Below, one piece after another: positions 59,604 to 64,000 of a stretch of 64,000 bases of DNA; within the stretch, counting starts at the first letter, position 1; each line of letters opens with the position of its first letter. The translations under genes and the position numbers were made by a program. The stretch comes from JALYYC01 sp963795805 (GTDB taxonomy: Bacteria > Chloroflexota > Dormibacteria > CF-121). Below the pieces are notes generated by a model. It had not been told where the DNA came from. It made no database searches and saw nothing but the letters and a program-made list of their open reading frames with translations. The DNA is taken from the NCBI GenBank assembly GCA_963795805.1, contig CAWCIV010000004.1, positions 1-64,000 of the forward strand, read 5' to 3'.

Positions 59604-60574
59604 GCCGAGGCCTGCGCTCGCTCTGTCGCCGCCAGGCGGCGCCGCCCAACCACGACCATGGCCCAGCCGACCGCGCCCTGGGGCAGCGACACCGCAAGGT
59701 CGAGCAGGTGGATGGCGAGGCTCGCCGCCAGCGCGTCGTCCAGCGTCCATCCAAGCAGCGTCAGGGCTCCGGTCCACCAGAGCTGGCCCGTGCCCAGGCC
59801 GCCGATCCCCTGGATCGGAATGCCAAGCAGCAGCGTCCGTACGCTGAGCGCAAACCAGACCTGCCAGTACGAGAGTGGTTGGCCTATCGCGGCGAAGAGG
59901 GCCCAGTATTGCAGCGAGGTGGCCACTCGGGCGGCCACCGTCGCTGCGATCAGCGCCCAGGGCGGGCTTCCTTCGCCGAGCTCATGGAGTACCGGCTCGA
60001 CGCGGGTGACGAGGCCGCCGGCGACCGGCAACCGAACCAGCCGCCGGACGATCGCGTGCCGCGACCGAGCCCAGAAAAGCGCGATCAGTCCGGCGACGAC
60101 GAGGATTCCGAGCACGCTCCCCAGGACCAGCGCGGCGCGAGGGACGATGCCACCCGCCAGCGGCGCCACGAGAAGGGCAACCAGAATCAGGCTCGCCACG
60201 TCAAGCAGGCGGGCGGTGATCGCAACACCGGCGCCCAGGGTCACCGGCGTGCGCAGCCGTGACCGGATGAGCCAGACGAACGCGCCATCGCCGGTCGGTC
60301 CGGGCAGGAGCAGGCTCACGCCCCAGCTGGCGAGCGTAATCGGCAGCAGCGTGCGGACGGATGCGCCGCGCTCACGGCCGAGCAGAACGTGATAACGCCA
60401 GGCCCTCGCCCAGGCAAACCCGAACGCCGCGACCAGCGCGAGCAGCAGCAAGCCGGGCTCGACACCACCCAGCGTCTCGGCAAGCTCGGTCGGGTGGATC
60501 GCGCGCAAGACCAGGAGCAACAGGCCAACCGTGACGACTACGCCGAGCGCTCCGCGCCAGAATCTCAGTCGCAC
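59591..60574 (-). CDS. lysylphosphatidylglycerol-synthase-TM family (UPF0104) membrane protein
   Basis: 327 residues, about eight TM helices. RAWRYHVLLGRERG, LLPGPTGDGAFVWLIRSR and PIQGIGGLGTGQ are features of the flippase-like LPG_synthase_TM family often found in glycolipid loci. It lacks the C-terminal aminoacyl transferase domain. Overlaps sqdB convergently by 13 bp. Confidence 0.82.
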   Translation of the reverse strand: MRLRFWRGALGVVVTVGLLLLVLRAIHPTELAETLGGVEPGLLLLALVAAFGFAWARAWRYHVLLGRERGASVRTLLPITLASWGVSLLLPGPTGDGAFVWLIRSRLRTPVTLGAGVAITARLLDVASLILVALLVAPLAGGIVPRAALVLGSVLGILVVAGLIALFWARSRHAIVRRLVRLPVAGGLVTRVEPVLHELGEGSPPWALIAATVAARVATSLQYWALFAAIGQPLSYWQVWFALSVRTLLLGIPIQGIGGLGTGQLWWTGALTLLGWTLDDALAASLAIHLLDLAVSLPQGAVGWAMVVVGRRRLAATERAQASAQRV

Positions 60575-60585
60575 CGGTTGCTCCG

Positions 60586-61560
60586 ATGAACGCGCGCCAG
60601 CCGAGGCGGATCGTCGTAACCGGTGGTGCCGGCTTTATCGGCCTCCACACGGTGCGCCGGCTGGTGGCGGCCGGCGACCACGTCCTGGTCATCGACGACC
60701 GGCGCCATGCGTGTGGGGAGCCGCTCCCCGATGCGGTTGAATTCCTGCAGGCCGATGTCGCCAGCCCGGACGCGGCCGCGCAAATCGTCGGCTTCCGTCC
60801 CGACGCAATCGTTCACCTGGCCGCCCAGGGCGGCGTCTCGCGGTCCGTCCGCGATCCAGCCGGCGACGCGCAGATCAACGTGGTCGGCACGGTTGCCGTG
60901 CTCAAGGCCTCGGCTGACGCCGGCTGCCGGCGCTTCGTCTTCGCCTCGTCGGGCGGGGCGATTTACGGCCGGGCGCGGCGTCTTCCCAGCTCGGAGCGGA
61001 GCCGGCCCGAACCCCTGTCGCCATACGGAGCGGCCAAGCTTGCAGGCGAAGGCTACCTCGGGATGTTTTCGCGCACCTTCGGGATACGGACGCTGGCGCT
61101 TCGCTATTCCAATGTCTACGGGCCATTCCAGGACGGCACGGGCGAGGCCGGCGTCGTGGCCATCACCTGCGAGCGCCTCCTCGCCACGAAGCCGCCCGAG
61201 ATTCGCGGCGATGGCGAACAGACGCGCGACTTCGTCTACGTTCAGGATGTCGCCGACGCCAACATGCGCGCCCTGGCCGGTGGACTGCAGGGCGCCTGCA
61301 ACATCGGCACCGGCGAGGCGACGAGCGTCCGAACCGTCATCGACCGGTTGGCCGAGGTCGCGGGCTACCGCGGCCCGGTCGACTTCGTCGAGGGCCGCCC
61401 CGGCGAAGTGCGCGCCACCTCGCTCGATGCGGCGCGCGCCGGCCGCTGGCTGCAATGGAGACCGACGATACCCCTCGACGAGGGGCTGCGCCGGACGTTC
61501 CTCAGCTTCCAGGAGCGGCTTCCGGCAGGCCGGGCGCATGCCACGAGCGGGCGAGCCTGA
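60586..61560 (+). CDS. NAD-dependent sugar epimerase (GalE-like)
   Basis: 324 residues. VTGGAGFIGLHTVRRLVAAG, HLAAQGGVSRSVRDP, SSGGAIYG, YGAAKLAGE (YxxxK) and TRDFVYVQDVADANM are typical of UDP-glucose 4-epimerase-like enzymes. Probably supplies sugars for the glycosyltransferases around it. Convergent overlap of 59 bp with the next gene. Confidence 0.85.
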   Translation: MNARQPRRIVVTGGAGFIGLHTVRRLVAAGDHVLVIDDRRHACGEPLPDAVEFLQADVASPDAAAQIVGFRPDAIVHLAAQGGVSRSVRDPAGDAQINVVGTVAVLKASADAGCRRFVFASSGGAIYGRARRLPSSERSRPEPLSPYGAAKLAGEGYLGMFSRTFGIRTLALRYSNVYGPFQDGTGEAGVVAITCERLLATKPPEIRGDGEQTRDFVYVQDVADANMRALAGGLQGACNIGTGEATSVRTVIDRLAEVAGYRGPVDFVEGRPGEVRATSLDAARAGRWLQWRPTIPLDEGLRRTFLSFQERLPAGRAHATSGRA

Positions 61561-62304
61561 AACGCAGCCAGACGAGGTCGCGGATGGCGCGCAGGATCGG
61601 CACCAGCCGCGCGCCCGAGCGCACGCCCGCGACCCGCGGATAGTGCGAAACCGGGACCTGCACCACCCGAAAGCCGTTACGCGCGGCCTTGAAATAGAGC
61701 TCGGTATTGAGCAGGGCCGATCGGGCGAGCATCGGGGCGGCGGCGTCCAGCACCTCGCGGCGCATCAATTTCAAGCCGCAGTCCACGTCGCGGAAGCGAA
61801 CCCCGTACAAGGTTCTGATCAGGACGTTGAAGACCCCGGCAATGAGCAGCCGATAGCGGGGATCGGCGCGCCGCTCGCGGCGCCCGGTGACCAGGTCGGC
61901 ATGGGGCAGCTGCGCCGCCAGGGCCAGCAGATCCGCCGGGTCGAACTGGCCATCGCCGTCCATGAAGCCGACGAGCCCGGCCGCGCGCCGCGCGAAGGCC
62001 GTCGGCGACCGTCAAGCCGTAGCCCGACTTGCGCTGGTGGCGGACCACGGACAGGCGGTTTGCCTGCGGCCCCCATCGCGGTGGTTGCCACGGCCACCGT
62101 GTCGTCGGTGCTTCCGTCATCCACCAGCACGATGTCGTACTCGGGCGCCAGGGCAGGCAGAATGGCCAGGCACCGGGTCACGACGGACGTCATGTTCGCC
62201 GACTCGTTGTGCGCGGGGATGACGAGGCTGAAGGAGCCGGGGAGCGCGGCGGGCATCGAGCCATGAAACCAGTCCTGAATGAGAAATTGATGAGGAGGTC
62301 TCAT
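61502..62304 (-). pseudogene. GT2 polyprenol-phosphate glycosyltransferase, two frame changes
   Basis: Joined pieces give a DPM1-like transferase: GSFSLVIPAHNESANMTSVV, VLVDDGSTDDTVAVAT, then RLSVVRHQRKSGYGLTVADG in a second frame, and MDGDGQFDPADLLALAAQLP in a third. Shifts fall near 62070 and 61990. The C-terminal part (DVDCGLKLMRREVLD) is intact. The start may be ATG at 62304 or 62256. Confidence 0.75.
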
Positions 62305-62326
62305 CAGATTCCTTAGTCGGGCCGGA

Positions 62327-62332
62327 TAGGAT
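62327..62332 (+). promoter_or_regulatory. -10-like box abutting the membrane glycosyltransferase gene
   Basis: TAGGAT ends 7 nt before the ATG at 62340; no ribosome site. Same spacing and hexamer as before the DUF1206 gene. Confidence 0.4.
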
Positions 62333-62339
62333 TTCGGCG

Positions 62340-63815
62340 ATGGTTGGGGCCGCCAGCCTCGCCTCGACGCAGCGGTGCCGCCGGCCGAACCGCCGTCGTG
62401 CGTGGCCGGTTGTCCTGGTCCTGGCGGGCCTGTGCTTCAAGGCGTCGATTCGTGGCGACGGAATCGGCTACTACGCCTACCTGCCGGCGGTCGCCGGCAA
62501 CCGGTCGCTCGACATGCAGCCGACGTTCGACCGCTTCCTCGAGCGTCAGGCGTGCCCGCCTGGTCGCCCAACCTCGAGATCCGGCTCCCGAACGGGTTGA
62601 CCGCCGACTACAAGCAGGTGGGCGCGGCCGTCATGGCCGCGCCCTTCTACCTCGCAACCGAGTTTTTCCTGGTGGTAACGCCGCAGACCGAGGACCCGGC
62701 GCTGAGCGCGCCCTACCAGCTGGCCTTCACCGCCGCCTCACTTTTCTACGCGCTGCTGGCGCTCTTCCTCATATACCGGTTCGCTGCGCGATGTTTTGGG
62801 CCGATGGCCGGCCCGCCTGGCGCTCATCGCGGTTACCTTCGCCACGCCGCTGGTCGCCTATATCTTCTTCGAGCCCTCCTACTCGCACACCTTCAGCGTT
62901 GCCGCGATCACCGTCTTCGCCCTCCTTCTCTACCGGACGACCGGGAGTCGCAGCTGGTGGCAATGGGGCCTGCTCGGTGTGGCCGGCGGAATCATGGTGA
63001 TCACCCACGTCCAGGAAGTCCTGTTCCTCGCGCTGATTCCCGCGGAGGCCATCTGGCTACTCTCGCAGCGCCGCTGGTCGTTGCGCCTGCTTCCGGGCTA
63101 CGGGCTGCTCGCGCTTGGTGGGCTCGTCGCCGTGCTGCCGCAGTTGATCGATGACCAGATCGTCTACGGGCGCTGGCTTCCACCATCGGCGCCGAACATC
63201 TTTTTCGACTTCCTGCATCCTCATCTGGCGGACGTGCTGTTCTCGACCCATCACGGCTGGCTTTCCTGGAGCCCGTTCGTCGTGCTGGCCATCCTCGGCT
63301 TGCCGCTGGTCGCCCGGCGGTTCGGCTGGTTCGGCATCGCGCTGATCGCCATTGGCATTGGCGAGGTGGTCCTCAACGCCAGCCTTTCGGACTGGTGGGG
63401 CGGGCTTGCCTTCGGGAGCCGCCGCCTGACGGACCAGACGTTGCTGCTCGCCCTTGGCTACGCCGCGGTGTTCGACTGGCTGCGGGTGCGACGGCTCGCG
63501 AGCCTTGCCGTGGTGGGCCTGGTAGCGGGCGTCACCTGGACCGTGCTCCTGCTTGCCAACTTCTACTACCTCATCCGCACCGACGTCGGACCGAGCTGGC
63601 ACGACTTCTTGCTCGGCCAGGTCCGGGCCATCCCGTATGTGCCACGCCTCTTCATCCAGGGCACGGTGGCGCGCGACCTGGTGATGGGACGCGTGCTCGC
63701 GGGGCTCGCCACCGGGCTGATCCTGGCCGGGCTCCTGTTCGGAGCGCTCTGGATCAGTCGCCGCTGGTCGGTCGTCAGACCCAGCCGCTACGGCGGAAGT
63801 ACAGGAATTGGATGA
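62340..63815 (+). pseudogene. multi-TM glycosyltransferase-like membrane protein, two frame changes
   Basis: First frame: RGDGIGYYAYLPAVAGNRSL, resembling the acidic first loop of GT39/GT83-type proteins. Second: TADYKQVGAAVMAAPFYLAT to LFLIYRFAARCFG. Third, from about 62796: LALIAVTFATPLVAYIFFEP through about eight further TM helices to the end. Shifts near 62555 and 62800. About 490 residues if repaired. Likely a lipid-linked sugar transferase. Confidence 0.65.
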
Positions 63816-64000
63816 TGATCGTCCCCACCATCAGGCCAATGCCAAGCATGAACGCGCCGAAGGTGGTGATGTGATTGACGAGCCAGAGGAAGTTCATCCC
63901 GAAGAAGCCGGTGATGAAGGTCAGCGGCATGAAGAGGGTGGCGATCACGGTCAGCCGCCGCATCACGTCGTTGAGCCGGTTGGAGACCGTCGACAGGTAG
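63775..64000 (-). CDS. corA: CorA-family magnesium transporter, C-terminal part (cut by window edge)
   Basis: The last 74 codons of a CorA protein. LSTVSNRLNDVMRRLTVIAT leads into TM1, TFITGFFGMNFLWLV holds the GMN selectivity motif (here GMNF), and the second TM helix and a basic tail end the protein. The start lies beyond 64000. Overlaps the end of the convergent membrane glycosyltransferase by 41 bp. Confidence 0.88.
   Translation of the reverse strand, partial: YLSTVSNRLNDVMRRLTVIATLFMPLTFITGFFGMNFLWLVNHITTFGAFMLGIGLMVGTIIIQFLYFRRSGWV

Overview
The window is 64 kb of GC-rich, gene-dense bacterial chromosome from an aerobic, probably monoderm organism. A Thermus/Chloroflexota-style LysW lysine cluster, a T-box leader, LytR-CpsA-Psr and DUF222-HNH genes, an aa3-type oxidase with CtaG and SCO, and many genes that look leaderless point to Chloroflexota or a sister group such as Dormibacterota. 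This placement is an inference. No rRNA, tRNA, CRISPR array, prophage or insertion sequence was seen.

Layout. 0.3-4.5 kb: two tandem membrane proteins with mechanosensitive-channel-like TM repeats, YbjQ, a small membrane protein and a secreted C39-like peptidase. 4.4-18.1 kb: the core of the window, two divergent amino-acid operons. The minus strand carries argG2-argH-argR-argG1. The plus strand carries an argX/lysX-type ligase, then a promoter and a T-box leader, then hcs-hacA-hacB-lysW-lysX-lysK-lysY-lysZ-lysJ. lysW encodes only 59 residues. 18-25.7 kb: DUF1697, YggT, a frame-disrupted lhr helicase, a Nei glycosylase and a DUF222-HNH protein. 25.7-33.3 kb (minus strand): SDR, RibD-like reductase, Rieske-DUF2231 fusion, FtsH, SGNH lipoprotein and an FtsX/LolD-type ABC exporter. 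33.3-40.9 kb: LigD polymerase domain, a GT2-DUF2079 fusion, a nucleotide-sugar epimerase, a membrane-anchored molybdopterin oxidoreductase, a DUF2064 transferase and a lipoprotein. 41-51.8 kb: a cytochrome oxidase island on the minus strand (SCO, two-component system, cupredoxin, CtaC, CtaD, CtaE, CtaG, CtaB, ResA-like, second CtaG). 51.8-64 kb: TolB-like and LCP envelope proteins, GreA, DUF488, a secreted glycosidase-like protein, HisC (disrupted), a CDF transporter, SqdB, a flippase-like protein, an epimerase, two disrupted glycosylation genes and the C-terminus of CorA.

How it works together. The plus-strand operon holds one carrier protein (LysW) and one set of kinase, reductase, aminotransferase and hydrolase, but two different LysX-family ligases. 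One ligase gene is transcribed divergently from the arginine genes. This fits a shared pathway in which LysW carries alpha-aminoadipate to lysine and glutamate to ornithine/arginine, as known in Sulfolobus but not as a standard bacterial arrangement. A 34-bp inverted repeat that overlaps both divergent promoters is a natural ArgR target. A T-box with a Lys-type specifier precedes homocitrate synthase, the lysine-committed step. The arginine branch would then be gated by ArgR and the lysine branch by tRNA-Lys.

Caveat. At least eight genes are broken by single-base frame changes (lipoprotein at 2.7 kb, yggT, lhr, ctaG, ctaD, hisC, a GT2 and a membrane glycosyltransferase). Their protein sequences are otherwise well conserved, so many of these are probably assembly indels rather than real decay.
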